A stretch of DNA of 64,000 nucleotides from Epiperipatus broadwayi (lineage: Eukaryota; Onychophora; Udeonychophora; Euonychophora; Peripatidae): positions 3,095,877-3,159,876 of the forward strand of contig JAQFVV010012508.1 of the NCBI GenBank assembly GCA_028023455.1. Direction: 5' to 3'. Positions within the stretch are counted from its first letter, which is position 1; each line of letters opens with the position of its first letter. The notes beneath the pieces were generated by a model, which made no database searches, was not told where the DNA came from, and was given only the letters and a program-made list of their open reading frames with translations. This document shows positions 48,304 to 60,640 of this stretch, in pieces. A program made the translations under genes and the position numbers.

Positions 48304-49280
48304 AGTCTGTGTTCAAATATCCTCTATTTTTTTAACCTATTGTTACAAGGCTTTTGCCATAATTATTAGAAATTTTTTAAAAAAAGATTTATATCCCGCT
48401 TTTTTTTTTATCTACGATTTTTCTGTCAAATAGCTTATGCTAATGAAAAAATAAATAATTGAAATTATTATTATATTTTCTTTTAATATGTGATGTAAAA
48501 AATAAGATTTTAGTTAACTCTAAGAAAAATGATTATGTAATTAAATTGATAAACTTAACAAATATATTTCCCTTTCTGATTAATTAATAGCTTTGTTTAA
48601 TTAATCTTTTGTTCTCATTAAAATTATAAAACATTCCCATTATAACTTGTCATCGAAAATTTACATTATTATTATCAAGTAAGATAAAATTTAATTGTCT
48701 TATTAACTGAATGATAAATTGAATGAACGCAATATATACATAGTCAAAATTAATTTTAATTTATTTTTCATTAAATACCTTCAATCTTGCGTAAGCACGT
48801 ATAGCTATAAGCGCAGATTATAAATCGCCTACAAAAAAGGACTTGGAATTAAACAGACACAATCGTATATATATTGTTCACGTGCATGAATTATCATACT
48901 TGTTTTTATTGACACATGCCTGGATTAAAAGTACCTGCAACTTTTATTGTGATATCTACATAAGTGTGAATAAATTTCATTATCATCATCATAAACAAGT
49001 ATGGCTATTCTAATTCTGAGAAAGGGGGAGATCAGAGAGTATAGAAAAAAATCAAGTCAGAATGAATGTAATTGATTAACATATTTACTAGCACAATTTC
49101 AAACTGTAACTCTAAACAACTCAACTGCTACACGTGTGCTGTACTGTCATATTAAACCAACATTGTTTTTGTTAAATGCAAGAAAACTCTCAATGCAAAC
49201 CATGTGATAGAGACTTTGAAAAGATGAGCCACCATTTTATTTTTGTACATAAATGCAATTATGTAGACATATCAAGAGTA
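48304..49280. other. AT-rich non-coding stretch
   Basis: The segment acaagtatggctattctaat near 48996-49015 matches acaagtatggttattccaac at 33315-33334, one short dispersed repeat. Nothing else was recognised. Confidence 0.5.
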
Positions 49281-49504
49281 TTTTGGGTATTTATGTATTA
49301 GATCTGCTGCCTATGTTTGTGATGGTAGAATGCTTTCTCCAGTGTGGTGGTGGTGGGGGGGGGAGGAGTGTTTATGATGGCAGAATGCCATATTAAAAAT
49401 TCACAACTACAGCATTCTACAATCACAACCCCCCTCCAATGGAGAAAGGTGTGGTATTCTGCTGCCACAAAAATAGGCAGCAGGTCTAATACATATGTAC
49501 CATA
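49281..49504. mobile_element. Imperfect hairpin MITE of about 224 bp
   Basis: tgtattagatctgctgccta at the left and taggcagcaggtctaataca at the right are inverted ends. gtagaatgc/gcattctac and gcagaatgcc blocks pair inside. It includes a G-rich stretch (ggtggtggtgg followed by nine G) whose counterpart in the other arm is aaccccccct. It ends about 30 bp before the LTR element begins. Confidence 0.7.
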
Positions 49505-49535
49505 TTTTTGAATTGAGAGCATGGATATTTTATAT

Positions 49536-51647
49536 TGTGACAGTCAGATGATGTATGTTGATTTAACCCAGTTCGAATACTAGGCGAAAGTACCTCAAGG
49601 CCAACCATACGCGATATATTAAATCAAGAATACTATGACCTCTGCCCTATTCGTCTAGTCTCGAAGCTATTATGAACCGAACAACACTATCTGAGACACG
49701 CATAGACATTTTTTTACTGTGCCACGAGCTTAGCATCAACGGGAGACATGGACAGAACCACCTAAGGAGCTAAATAATTAAATGTGCAAAAGTACTAAGA
49801 AATATGTGTTTGCGTTTTGCGTGCCTGGATCATTGAAAAGTAAAAATAAAGCATTTATAACAAATTTAGCAAAAGTCAAGCTTGTTAGTTAAATAATAGA
49901 TCTTTAATTAATGACTTTAAAATAGGAATAATGATTTAATGGCCTCCGCTATTCCCCTAAATTAATGAAACAAACTAATTAGACAATAAAAACAGATTAA
50001 TAGGTTTGCGGTCTAAATCTTTTCTTCCCAATTTTATTAAAAATTGTCAACTCGATCTTCTCGATAAAGTACGATAAAAAAAAGAATCTTTCGCAAAGCA
50101 TTTCTAATTGCTTTGCGCTAAAAACAGTGTTTAAAAATTATTTAAAACGTATATAGTTAAATCAGATATACGTAAAGCTAATGGCGGACAAAAGAGGCGT
50201 TATCAAAGAGATCAAGTTGGCACACAAAAGAAACTGACTCGTATTTAATTAACAAACATAAATAAAACTGGAAAGAGATTTTAAATGAACAAAAATTAAC
50301 TATTAACTCAACCGCAATGGAATACTAAATATTTACACAGGTTAGTAAGGAAGAATAGCGAAGGGAAAAAGGTTAAATATAGATAGATGATCACACAATA
50401 TATATATAATTAAGACTCGTCTAATAAAAATGGTTACATAACAAATACATATAATTCAATGAAGCAATTAAAAAAATATGAACAAAAGGTAGCATAAGAA
50501 ATAGTTCAATAGAGGAGATACGATTACCGTCCTTTTTTCCTTGGTCATGTTCCCTACGGCGTTCGTGGCTTGATCCGACCGTCGACAGGTATTTGTCCGG
50601 ACAATGAAAATATGTAGTATGGTTTCACGAAAAGTTCTCCAGACACGGCACAGAGTTCAGATGACTATTGAGTGGATACTATGGCATTTTGGATGGTATT
50701 CAGGAACCTCGGCGATAGGCAAAGCTACTTATTTGCCTAGCCTAGCATATTCATTTCCATCACAATACTATTGCTTTTAACTGGAGCATGTTCAAACCTC
50801 TCCATGATTTGAAGACGACAGTTGTATAACTTTTTTTGGAATCAAATCTCAACAGGCAAAATCTGACAGAGTTCTCCTAAGAGAAACTCTGAATGCATCT
50901 AGCAATAGCAAAATCTGAATCAATCACCTTGCAAAAAGCAAAATCTGAATCAACTGAATCACCTTCCAAAGGAAAAATCTGAATCAATCTGAATCCTTCA
51001 AAAGGAAAAATCTGAATAATCAAGTCTTTTGTTCTCCCTTCTATTTATACCCTCTCTGTCAGCTACCTTCTATTGTTTGTATGATCTGAGATCTTGATAA
51101 GCCTCCCCATGCTCCTTTGTTTCAAAGCAACACTTTCTAAAAATAACTTTAACTTTTTTACTCTAACTTTCTTACTTCAAAGTTTGAATTCTCTTAATTA
51201 AAAAGAAAGAAAGAGAAGGCCATCTTTAATTAGACTTGAATGGCTCACTAATTAAAACTATACATTCTTTTAGAAAATGTTGGTAGGCTTATCTCAAAAT
51301 CAAATCATACTAAATATTTTAACAAAATTTTAACAACAATATATTATTATTTTTTTATAGTAGAATAAGCATTTTATTTCAGCAGAATTTTGCATTAACT
51401 CATATATATATATACGCTAGATGTATATATATGTTTGACTAATAGGTTAAGCAATTTTTATTAATAGAATGAAATTTATTTAAAACAAAATATTTAAATG
51501 TAATACACATTTAATAAGCATAATTATTTTTAACTCTAATGCAAAACCCTGCTGATATTGAACTATAAACTTAATTCAGGTCTACAATACTAATTAAGTT
51601 TATAGGAAGATGTGAAGCATGGATTGGACTTCAGATCCATTGCTTCA
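49536..51647 (-). repeat. 3' LTR (element on the minus strand)
   Basis: A 2112-bp repeat, unusually long for an LTR. On the minus strand a TATA-like ggtataaatag is at 51041-51052. It is followed by several units of about 30-36 bp sharing the plus-strand word aaaatctgaatcaa (50865-51020), which would lie in the leader. Differences from the other LTR are scattered single bases and small indels. Confidence 0.8.
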
Positions 51648-51814
51648 TTTCCCAATAGTTAGTGAGCAAAAAAAAATGTTTAAAAAAAAATGCTGTTGCT
51701 TCAGGTCAGAGGTAAGAATTTGTGCCAGGTGAGTTCAAGCCTACTCTTTATTTGCTGTAATATTTCATTTGTTACTGACTACGGTGTTTTCTTTACTTTA
51801 TTATATCTAATGGT

Positions 51815-52738
51815 TTAACTCAGACGTGTGCTCTTCCGATCTGGTTCTAGTCTAACATGGTATGTATCTATTTTTAATTTGCATATTTTCCGGGGGTCCG
51901 GTGGTATATAAGGTTTTAAGTTTCTGTTTCTAATATTATATTCTCTTTTTATGCTGAGATTATTTTTCCAAAACAAAACACTTATTCCACACTTCTTTTT
52001 TAACAAATGAGGGCCTTTATATATTGGAAAAAACTTTTTTACTTCTCTCTGCACTATACTAGTTGGCCTCAGATCTCTCAGCCACACTTGCTTCCTTTGC
52101 CTGAATTGATATTGGCGGTTTCGTTTTGTCTTCCGATGCAGCACTGCCCGTCTTAATCGTTCGCTTGTGATCTTTTGGTTTCCTAGTTGGTCTATTTTCT
52201 CCTCTTCCACTAAGATTTTGGTTTTGAATACCTGAAGACATGCTGTGGCATACTGCAAATGTATCGGAGTAGCTCCAGTCAAGTCACTCATTTTATTATT
52301 AATGTCTTGTCCCATCTTTTCAGTTTCGTTTACCAAATCCACAGTCTGAAGCGTCATTGTGCTCTTGCTATCCTCTATGATTCGACAATTTTGTTCTCCA
52401 CTTTGCCTTCTGTGTTTGACTGACAAGTCCAAGTGGTGACTATCTTTACATGCTTCTTCATCAATCAGTGATTCAACCTGAATATCACCTTGCTCTTGTT
52501 GGTCTTGTCCCTTTCCCTGATTATCATCATCTGGTAATACTTTTGTTCTGGTAGTATGTTGTTGCTGGAGACCCATGTTTTCCTCCAAACGGTTCAGTCT
52601 TTGTGATGTCATATTCATGAATTCTTGGAACATGGTCATCATCATTTTGTATTCTTGTCTCATTTCTGTGATGAGATCTTTCACATTGTTTTCTTGGTCA
52701 CTATGAGTCGATGTTGCTGTATTTGGAAGGTTGAGCAT
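51815..52738 (-). pseudogene. Gag-like start joined to integrase C-terminus, ended by adapter sequence
   Basis: This is a 307-codon frame. Residues 1-60 are hydrophilic and Met/Gln-rich with a likely coiled coil (roughly 18-60), like the start of a Gag. Residues 85-150 are acidic and of low complexity. From about 151 it reads T-G-A-T-P-I-H-L (154-161), then an arginine-rich stretch (193-217), then V-W-L-R-D-L-R-P-T-S (218-227), K-K-F-F-P-I-Y-K-G-P (234-243) and Y-N-I-R-N..L-K-P-Y (267-277). These blocks have the order of the end of a retroviral-type integrase core and its SH3-like C-terminal domain. Everything between Gag and late integrase is missing, yet the frame is kept. The frame is open above the first Met, with E-E-S-C-E-H-D-S-D-E-E-V directly before it, so the true start is upstream or in another exon. 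The last eight residues (about 300-307) are translated adapter. Confidence 0.65.
51820..51842 (-). other. Illumina TruSeq adapter left in the assembly
   Basis: The plus strand ends gctcttccgatct after cagacgtgtg. All 23 bases agree with the TruSeq read-2 adapter as I know it. On the minus strand it starts agatcggaagagc and produces the residues R-K-S-T-R-L-S at the end of the ORF. Sequence on its two sides may not be contiguous in the genome. Confidence 0.97.
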
Positions 52739-54216
52739 TACCTCCTCATCGCTGTCATGTTCGCAACTTTCTTCGGTTGGTCCATTTTTTTTTTTGCCTA
52801 ATATTGGCTATTTTGTTCTCTAACAATCACTATTTTATAACTTAGATGACATAGAAAAAAAAACTAATCAAAATAAGTATATTTTATTATATGTATCTAG
52901 GAGCTATGTCCTTCTGTATATATAAAAAATTTTATTCTTTCTAAAATAAATCACTATTCTAAGTTCCAACTATCTGTTTTATTTATATGTTTTCAGAAAT
53001 TAACTTTGCCTACCTCACGAGGTCCTATCTTAACCCTATGCCTATATGTATCTGTTTGTACATGAAAATATATATATATATAAAATCCTGCCGTGTCTGT
53101 CTTTAATATTTATACTACATATTATTCTCCTCACTTTATTTATTGTTATATTTCATTAAAATATCACTGCTATTTTGTCCCAATATAATTAAAATAACAC
53201 ACTTACAGCTTGACCTGGCTTTCTCTGACACCTGAAACAACTAAAAAATGCATTTACATTAATACAAGTATATATATAAAAAAATATGTGAGCAAAATAT
53301 ACGTAAGTCATGTTTAAAAATTATTTTGGCTCACTATGCATACATTGTTATTTTGATCATCTACTATAGTTTGGTTTATTTGATATCCGATATGAGAGAT
53401 TGCACTTGCCGACAAATTTATTTGAGAAGGGCGCCAGTCGACAAGACAATGGCCATATCAAATATACATATTAATGGATAATGATCCAAGCACACATTGA
53501 TAAGGTTTATAAAGTTTAATGCGATTACAATTTATTTTGATTTTCACTTCACTTTCAAAAAAAATCTCTGCATGAATAAGTAAATGGTATTTTAAATGAC
53601 AATATTAAGTAAGTCTAAGACGTATAACAACTAAGTAAGGTAACATGTCTGACCTGGGTTCGAAACCACGCTACCATTTTGGTCAAGACACACAAAAAAA
53701 AATTTAATCAGCCTAAAGTACGATTAACAAAACAAAATATTAATACAAAAAACAATTAAAATAAAAGTAAAATCCCATGATAACCGCCACTCCGAATTAT
53801 GAACCTGGGATCGAAACCAACTACCATTTTGGTCACAACCCGAAATAGATTAACAATTATCAAGCAATTTTACAGAATCACGCATTGAGATCAAAAACTG
53901 TTTCAAAAAACATTTATATAAAAACGGGTTTTACCGAACTATAACGAAGTGTATACCATATGCATCCATATATATGAATATGTACATCATTAAATAAGCA
54001 TATATATGACTACATATAAATATACAAACAGATATACCTATACAAATATTTTTCTCATTATCATGTACATGACTTTATTAGAAAGACTGTCATATTGCCA
54101 CCCGCATACTCCTATTATTTCAGGCTAGTAAACGCTGGTCACAACTATGACACGGAAACAACAATTGCAGACATAGACCTATTATTTCAGGCTACTCAGC
54201 AATCGAGAACTCTACA

Positions 54217-54332
54217 ATGTAAGGGGTCTTCACCTAAACGGTTACTCTAAGGGTCTTCACCAAACATGGTTACTAAAAAACAAGGGCTTCACCTAACGGT
54301 TACTCAAAGGGTCTTCACCTAACGGTTACTCA
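54217..54332 (+). repeat. Tandem repeat, four units of about 25-30 bp
   Basis: The unit is gggtcttcacctaacggtta followed by ctcaa. The second unit reads ttcaccaaacatggtta, the third lacks t in gggcttcacc. It lies in the leader of the LTR element. Confidence 0.85.
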
Positions 54333-55149
54333 ATAAATGATTCAATAGCATAATCCGAACTGAGAAAAAAAATCTTAACTAAAGGTGGCTGACATATATG
54401 TTATACAAAAATATATATATTAAACGAACATACGCATTTACTATTTATTCAGTTGAAAATTAAGTTTGCTATTTTATTACCAAAACTTATATATATTTGG
54501 TAGGAAACGTAATTACAAAATATTTAAAAGTGAACAAAAATATTGTATGATTATAGGTATTCATTTTATATAAAAACGAAATGCAGAGAAAGTGAAAAAA
54601 AAAATATTTGTTAACACCGTACATTGACATGTGTTAATTTGACTTATCAAAACTTTCGATCTATGAAAAAATTTCTATTAACGAAAAAAATGTTATCTAA
54701 GATCTTTACAAAAATTTATACAAACGGAAAAAAAATTCTATTATCTAATTGTACTTTTTACTAAATTATTAATTAACACACCCGAATATACACTATATTT
54801 CGAAAAAAACATTATTATTTCAAAACTTTTCATATTTGAGCAATACTAAAAATAATCTAAAGTACGAAAGTTAATTTAAGGGAGGGCGGGTGGGTATATA
54901 TTTGACACTTCCGCCTCATCGAAGCTATATACTTTATACGACAAAAAAAAATATGGCGACTGGTCATGACAAATCTACTCATTAGGAAAAAAAAATTTGG
55001 TTTAACTCTGAAATCTACTTTTATAATCACAAACAAAAACAACTAGCGGAGTGTTAACTTTTTAAATATAAAATATTCATTTCCTATATATATTAAACTC
55101 GGGAAAAAAAATGTTTAGCTTATGACACATTTAACTTTTTAATTAATTT

Positions 55150-55545
55150 AAAAAAATGACATTTGGCTCACGTTAGGAAACAAACTTGGAAAAATTATAC
55201 ATATATTATTTTTATGTAAATACATTCAACTAAAACTAGCTTCTCAGGGTACTAAAAATTTTTTTTTTTTTTTTAAAAAAATGACATTCGTCCACGGAGA
55301 CAAAATGCGGGGAAAAAATCTTATACGTCTACCTATATAGTATATTCCTATTCTAAAAATGAAATTTGGCCCAGTTGGTCGACAGAATGCGGAAAAAAAA
55401 ATCTACATATATATTATTCATTAATTTAAAACAGAAAAAGAAAAAACATTATACACACATACAAATGTTATACAGGGCATTGCAGGGTATGGAAAATTTC
55501 GAATAGCCACACGATGGGCGTCCAGAATGCGGAAAAAAAAAATCT
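55150..55545 (-). repeat. Degenerate repeat of the LTR-adjacent motif
   Basis: The motif aatgcgg, then A8-10, then tct at 55526-55545 abuts the 5' LTR. Similar units stand at 55300-55322 and 55387-55406, with a weaker one near 55185. Each is preceded 20-40 bases earlier by ggc/gtc-type words and aaatga-aattt. In element orientation these are T-tracts followed by ccgcatt, repeated right after the LTR where the primer-binding site should be. Confidence 0.55.
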
Positions 55546-55547
55546 AC

Positions 55548-57656
55548 TGTGACAGTCAGATGATGTATGTTGATTTAACCCAGTTCGAATACTAGGCGAA
55601 AGTACCTCAAGGCCAACCATACGCGAGATATTAAATCAAGAATACTATGACCTCTGCCCTATTCGTCTAGTCTCGAAGCTATTACGAACCGAACAACACT
55701 ATCTGAGACACGCATAGACATTTTTTTACCGTGCCACGAGCTTAGCATCAACGGGAGACATGGACAGAACCACCTACGGAGCTAAATAGTTAAATGTGCA
55801 AAAGTACTAAGAAATATGTGTTTTGCGTTATGCGTGCCTGGATCATTGAAAAGTAAAATAAAGCATTTATAACAAATTTAGCAAAAGTCAAGCTTGTTAG
55901 TTAAATAATAGATCTTTAATTAATGACTTTAAAATAGGAATAATGATTTAATGGCCTCCGCTATTCCCCTAAATTACTGAAACAAACTAATTAGACAATA
56001 AAAACAGATTAATAGGTTTGCGGTCTAAATCTTTTCTTCCCAATTTTATTAAAAATTGTCAACTCGATCTTCTCGATAAAGTACGATAAAAAAAGAATCT
56101 TTCGCAAAGCATTTCTAATTGCTTTGCGCTAAAAACAGTGTTTAAAAATTATTTAAAACGTATATAGTTAAATCAGATATACGTAAAGCTAATGGCGGAC
56201 AAAAGAGGCGTTATCAAAGAGATCAAGTTGGCACACAAAAGAAACTGACTCGTATTTAATTAACAAACATAAATAAAACTGGAAAGAGATTTTAAATGAA
56301 CAAAAATTAACTATTAACTCAACCGCAATGGAATACTAAATATTTACACAGGTTAGTAAGGAAGAATAGCGAAGGGAAAAAGGTTACATATAGATAGATG
56401 ATCACACAATATATATATTTAAGGTTAGTCTAATAAAAATGGTTACATAGCAAATACATATAAATTCACTGAAGCAATTAAAAAAAAATGAACAAAAGGT
56501 AGCATAAGAAATAGTTCAATAGAGGAGATACGATTACCGTCCTTTTTCCTTGGTCATGTTCCCTACGGCGTTCGTGGCTTGATCCGACCGTCGACAGGTA
56601 TTTGTCCGGACAATGAAAATATGTAGTATGGTTTCACGAAAAGTTCTCCAGACACGGCACAGAGTTCAGATGACTATTGAGTGGATATTAAGGCATTTTG
56701 AATGGTATTCAGGAACCTCGGCGATAGGCAAAGCTATTTATTTGCCTAGCCGAGCATATTCAGTATCCATCACAATCTTATTGATTTTTAGCTTGAGCAG
56801 GTTCAAACTTCTTCATGATTTGAAGACAACAGTTGTAGAACTTTTTGGAATAAAATCACGACAGGCAAAATCTGACAGAGTTCTCCTAAGAGAAACTTTG
56901 AATGCACCTTGCAATAGCAAAATTCTGAATCAATCACCTTGCAATAAGGAAAATCTGAATCAACTGAATCCTTCCAAAGGAAAAATCTGAATAATCTGAA
57001 TCCTTCAAAAAGAAAAATCTGAATAATAATCTTTTGTTCTCCCTTCTATTTATACCCTCTCTGTCAGCTACCTTCTATTGTTTGTATGATCTGAGATCTT
57101 GATAAGCCTCCCCATGCTCCTTTGTTTCAAAGCAACACTTTCTAAAAATAACTTTAACTTTTTTACTCTAACTTTCTTACTTCAAAGTTTGAATTCTCTT
57201 AATTAAAAAGAAAGAAAGAGAAGGCCATCTTTAATTACACTTGAATGGCTCACTAATTAAAACTATACATTCTTTTAGAAAATGTTGGCAGGCTTATCTC
57301 AAAATCAAATCATACTAAATATTTTAACAAAATTTTAACAACAATATATTATTATTTTTTTATAGTAGAATAAGCATTTTATTTCAGCAGAATTTTGCAT
57401 TAACTCATATATATATATATATACGCTAGATGTATATATATGTTTGACTAATAGGTTAAGCAATTTTTATTAATAGAATGAAATTTATTTAAAACAAAAT
57501 ATTTAAATGTACTACACATTTAATAAGCATAATTATTTTTAACTCTAATGCAAAACCCTGCTGATATTGAACTATAAACTTAATTCAGGTCTACAATACT
57601 AATTAAGTTTATAGGAAGATGTGAAGCATGGATTGGACTTCAGATCCATTGCTTCA
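55548..57656 (-). repeat. 5' LTR (element on the minus strand)
   Basis: A 2109-bp repeat matching 49536-51647, with the same ends, the same TATA-like box (near 57046-57056) and the same aaaatctgaatcaa units (56870-57025). A 125-codon plus-strand ORF at 56613 is interrupted in the other LTR and runs through the repeat units, so it is not regarded as a gene. Confidence 0.8.
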
Positions 57657-57963
57657 ATATTATTCAATTTACTTCCATTTTCTTTATTATGCATATTAGC
57701 ATTCATTAAATTTTAATGTTCACTGTATAAATAAATAATAAAAAATATTCACACCAAGATACTTATGATTGGCCTATATAATTGCAGTTAGATACAGAGA
57801 TAAGGTGGCAGCTCTTATCTTTTCAAAGTCTTTATCATGTGGCTTTGATCAAGAGTTTCCTCATATTCAACAAAAACAACATTGCTTTAATATAACTGAA
57901 AATAGCAATACAGTACAAGTGTCACATTTGATTACTGTCTGTTTAGAAAGTCAGATTTGTTGT
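57657..57963. other. AT-rich flank after the LTR element
   Basis: Nothing recognised. The 84-codon ORF at 57769-58023 runs into the hairpin that follows and has no conserved motif. Confidence 0.5.
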
Positions 57964-58310
57964 TGTTGCGCTTTACGCAAAAAAGGGAAACTTATTAGTA
58001 TTAGAAAAGAATTATATGGCTGAGCGCTTTCAGAGAACTCAAGTCTCCATATTCATAGCCTACTTTAAGCAAAGTTTAGTGGTAATTTATGCAAAGTTTT
58101 CTTTCATAAAGACCATTTTCTGGAGATTGTAAAGCACGACTTCAGAAAATGGCCTTTACAAAAGAAAACTTTGCATAAATTTTGCATAAATTATCGCTAA
58201 ACTTTGCTTAAAGTAGGCTATGAATATGAAGACTTGAGTTCTCTGAAAGAGCTCAGCCATATAATTCTTTTCTAATAATAATAAGCTTCACTTTTTTGCG
58301 TAAAACACAA
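57964..58310. mobile_element. Long hairpin MITE of about 345 bp
   Basis: Arms of about 160 bp are almost perfectly complementary (gcgctttacgcaaaaaa..catagcctactttaagcaaa and complement) around a short centre near 58130 (ggagattgtaaagcacg). Small indels exist, such as a duplicated cataaattttg in the right arm. Such long, well-paired arms suggest a recent insertion. It is followed directly by an (ATT)n tract. Confidence 0.85.
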
Positions 58311-58349
58311 TTTAAAACTTACCACTCAAAGGTGAAATAAATAACAAGG

Positions 58350-58545
<196 letters not shown>

Positions 58546-60300
58546 TAAGGACCACAGAGAGCATTTGTCATTGATTCATATGATGATTATCATCCTCCAG
58601 TTTGTAAATTGAGCATGTTAGTGTCCTTGCAACCCTATCTGGTAATACACTTTTCATATCCCAAGTTCAAATTAGATTTAAGAAACAAATATTAATATTT
58701 ATTAGACATTTTATATAATTTTCTTATTGTTATTATTTGTATTTATCATTTTATTTTATATTGTGGAATAAAATAACATCGTCACTGCATAGTTACATAT
58801 AAAGGTAATATGTGAGATATTTCCTTACACATAAGATCTGTTGGATTGAATATAACATTATTGTATTGATGCTATCTGAAATATAAAAATATTGGGTATG
58901 TTGTCGCATCCTAAAATGCATAAATACACTTTGTATCCATGCACTTATTTCTTATTTTATATAACCCTGAGATAAATCATTGGTCAACTTTATATTTAAA
59001 ATTTTTAGTCGTAGTTCTAAACACAGATTAAGCTACTCTTGATTAGTTTTTATAGTAAGAAAACATCTTTGCAAAACGTTTTTTATTGATTTTATAAATA
59101 ATAAGTTTTTACCCAGACTATAAAAAAGCTGTCATTTCTGTAATAGTTTTTTTTTAATTGTTTACTTTAACAAAGCCATAAACTACATGATATCAAACTA
59201 CATAGCTTCAATTGTATGCTAACCAAAACTAAATGTAAATATAATACTATAGCATCTACTTTTTCCTCACTAAATGTGTATTGTAATCACATTTTCTTCA
59301 TGATTTATTCAGTTCTCTACTGCAGTTAAAAGCACATATACTGATTTTTTTCTGAGCATTTTTTTTCAAAACATTTTATTCCGTATGTCTTTTGTAAAAT
59401 ACCATATTTTTTTAGAATCCAGAAATGTATCAACCTACGGAAAGGCCATCATTTTTATAATAGTTTTTTTTAATTGGTTGCTTTAGCAAATATTTTTTTT
59501 GCTTTGTGGAATTGCTTGCTTCAAATAAAATGTTTATAATCAAATTACATCTCTTAAATTACTTCCTTTGCATAAAATACTTCATAAAAAATTACGGTTT
59601 ATTTGTGGCAGAATTACTTCTTTCAGCAGTGTTATGGCTAAATGTACATTGGTTGTGAATTTGACATGTGACAACATTATGGACAAACATGCATACACTG
59701 GATTTTATATATAGGATACATCACAACTGCAGAAAATTATATAAAAATGACAAAAACATATTTAAAATAAATACTAAAAGAAATATAATAAAATTAAATA
59801 TTTTTTAATAAAAAAAAACAGAGATTTTTTATAACTAATTAAGTATTAACAATAATGTATTCAAATAATTAATTTAATTGAATATTTTGATATAAATTAT
59901 TTAATATTTAAAAATATTTCTACGTATGTGTGAAAAAAAGTTTAATAAATGTGTTCCACTAATAATTTTTTATAATTCTAGGACTTAATAAAAAAATTCT
60001 GCAGAGATTTCATACAATACAGCAAAGCATAAAAATGTATAAGAATTAACAAGAAAAAAAATGAAAGAAAATTACATGGATAAGAAAACAAACAGATATC
60101 ATTTACATCATTGATGGAATTAAGAGATCAAAATGAAAATAAGTTACATATGATTCAATATTTTAATAATAATTCAATATTAACATGCAAACATATAGTC
60201 CAATAAAATAGACCCAAAAAGTTTTGTTTAATAGTTATTACAGTTGAACAGCTGTTGAACTGCATTTTGTAAAACAGCTACTTGATAAATAAGAAGTATA
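58546..60300. other. AT-rich non-coding stretch
   Basis: 1.75 kb with no recognised gene or inverted repeat. A weak direct repeat, gtcatttctgtaatagttttttttaatt (59131) against atcatttttataatagttttttttaatt (59448), about 320 bases apart, suggests an old tandem duplication. Confidence 0.5.
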
Positions 60301-60324
60301 AATGTTAAAACAGTATCAAATTGA

Positions 60325-60640
60325 CCACAAAGTAGCACCACCCTGTGCAAGCCATGATGATCAATGGATACAAGAAGGTTAGTGCATAAAATCCCCATCT
60401 AGTGTCTACTCATACAATATCTCCAAATTAGTTTCGGGCTTATGGCATTCATCAGTGAGGAACTTTGGATCTGTGAGCATTGCACTTGAATCTTACAATT
60501 TAATACAATCTTCCAGCAGGCAACTTTTACCTATTTAATTAACTATAAAGACATCAATCTGTACAAACACTGAATGAGTTTAGACCTCTATGACTATATA
60601 AATGATAAACATCACATGATCACCATTTCATATGCTTGCT
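60325..60640. mobile_element. M1 MITE, rearranged copy
   Basis: Contains agtagcaccaccctgtgcaa, gatcaatggatacaagaagg, ctccaaattagtttcgggct, ttcatcagtgaggaac and the long-form block. The right inverted end is missing and replaced by cacatgatcaccatttc. Confidence 0.6.

Larger units (their letters stand above)
52739..55547 (-). other. Long leader of the LTR element, no coding domain seen
   Basis: 2.8 kb lies between the 5' LTR and the Gag-like start. It has many A/T homopolymers but no protease, reverse transcriptase or RNase H motif on either strand. It contains tandem repeats at 54217-54332 and 55150-55545. A pair of words, gttcgaaaccacgctacca and gatcgaaaccaactacca (53659 and 53812), each followed by ttttggtca, is also present. 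In a normal gypsy element the Gag gene would be expected much nearer the LTR. Confidence 0.5.
49536..57656 (-). mobile_element. LTR retrotransposon, 8.1 kb, internally deleted, minus orientation
   Basis: Two direct repeats of 2112 and 2109 bp, about 97-98% alike by eye, flank 3.9 kb of internal DNA. Both begin tgtgacag and end gcttca, giving TG..CA ends, and atat is found directly outside both ends as a 4-bp target duplication. The only recognisable coding piece lies on the minus strand, so the 5' LTR is at 55548-57656 and the 3' LTR at 49536-51647. In that orientation attgggaaa directly precedes the 3' LTR as a weak polypurine tract. Protease, reverse transcriptase and RNase H are missing, so the copy is non-autonomous. 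The integrase tail suggests the Ty3/gypsy group. The adapter at 51820-51842 lies inside it, so some of the loss could be an assembly effect. Confidence 0.8.

Noticed and set aside
52059-52241. 60-codon minus-strand ORF inside the retroelement
   Set aside because: It is an overlapping-frame shadow of the Gag-integrase ORF.
54217-54332. Short regularly spaced repeats that might suggest a CRISPR array
   Set aside because: The units are directly adjacent without unique spacers, degenerate, and lie in a eukaryotic retroelement leader.
56613-56990. 125-codon plus-strand ORF in the LTR
   Set aside because: It is broken in the other LTR, runs antisense to the element and covers tandem LTR units.
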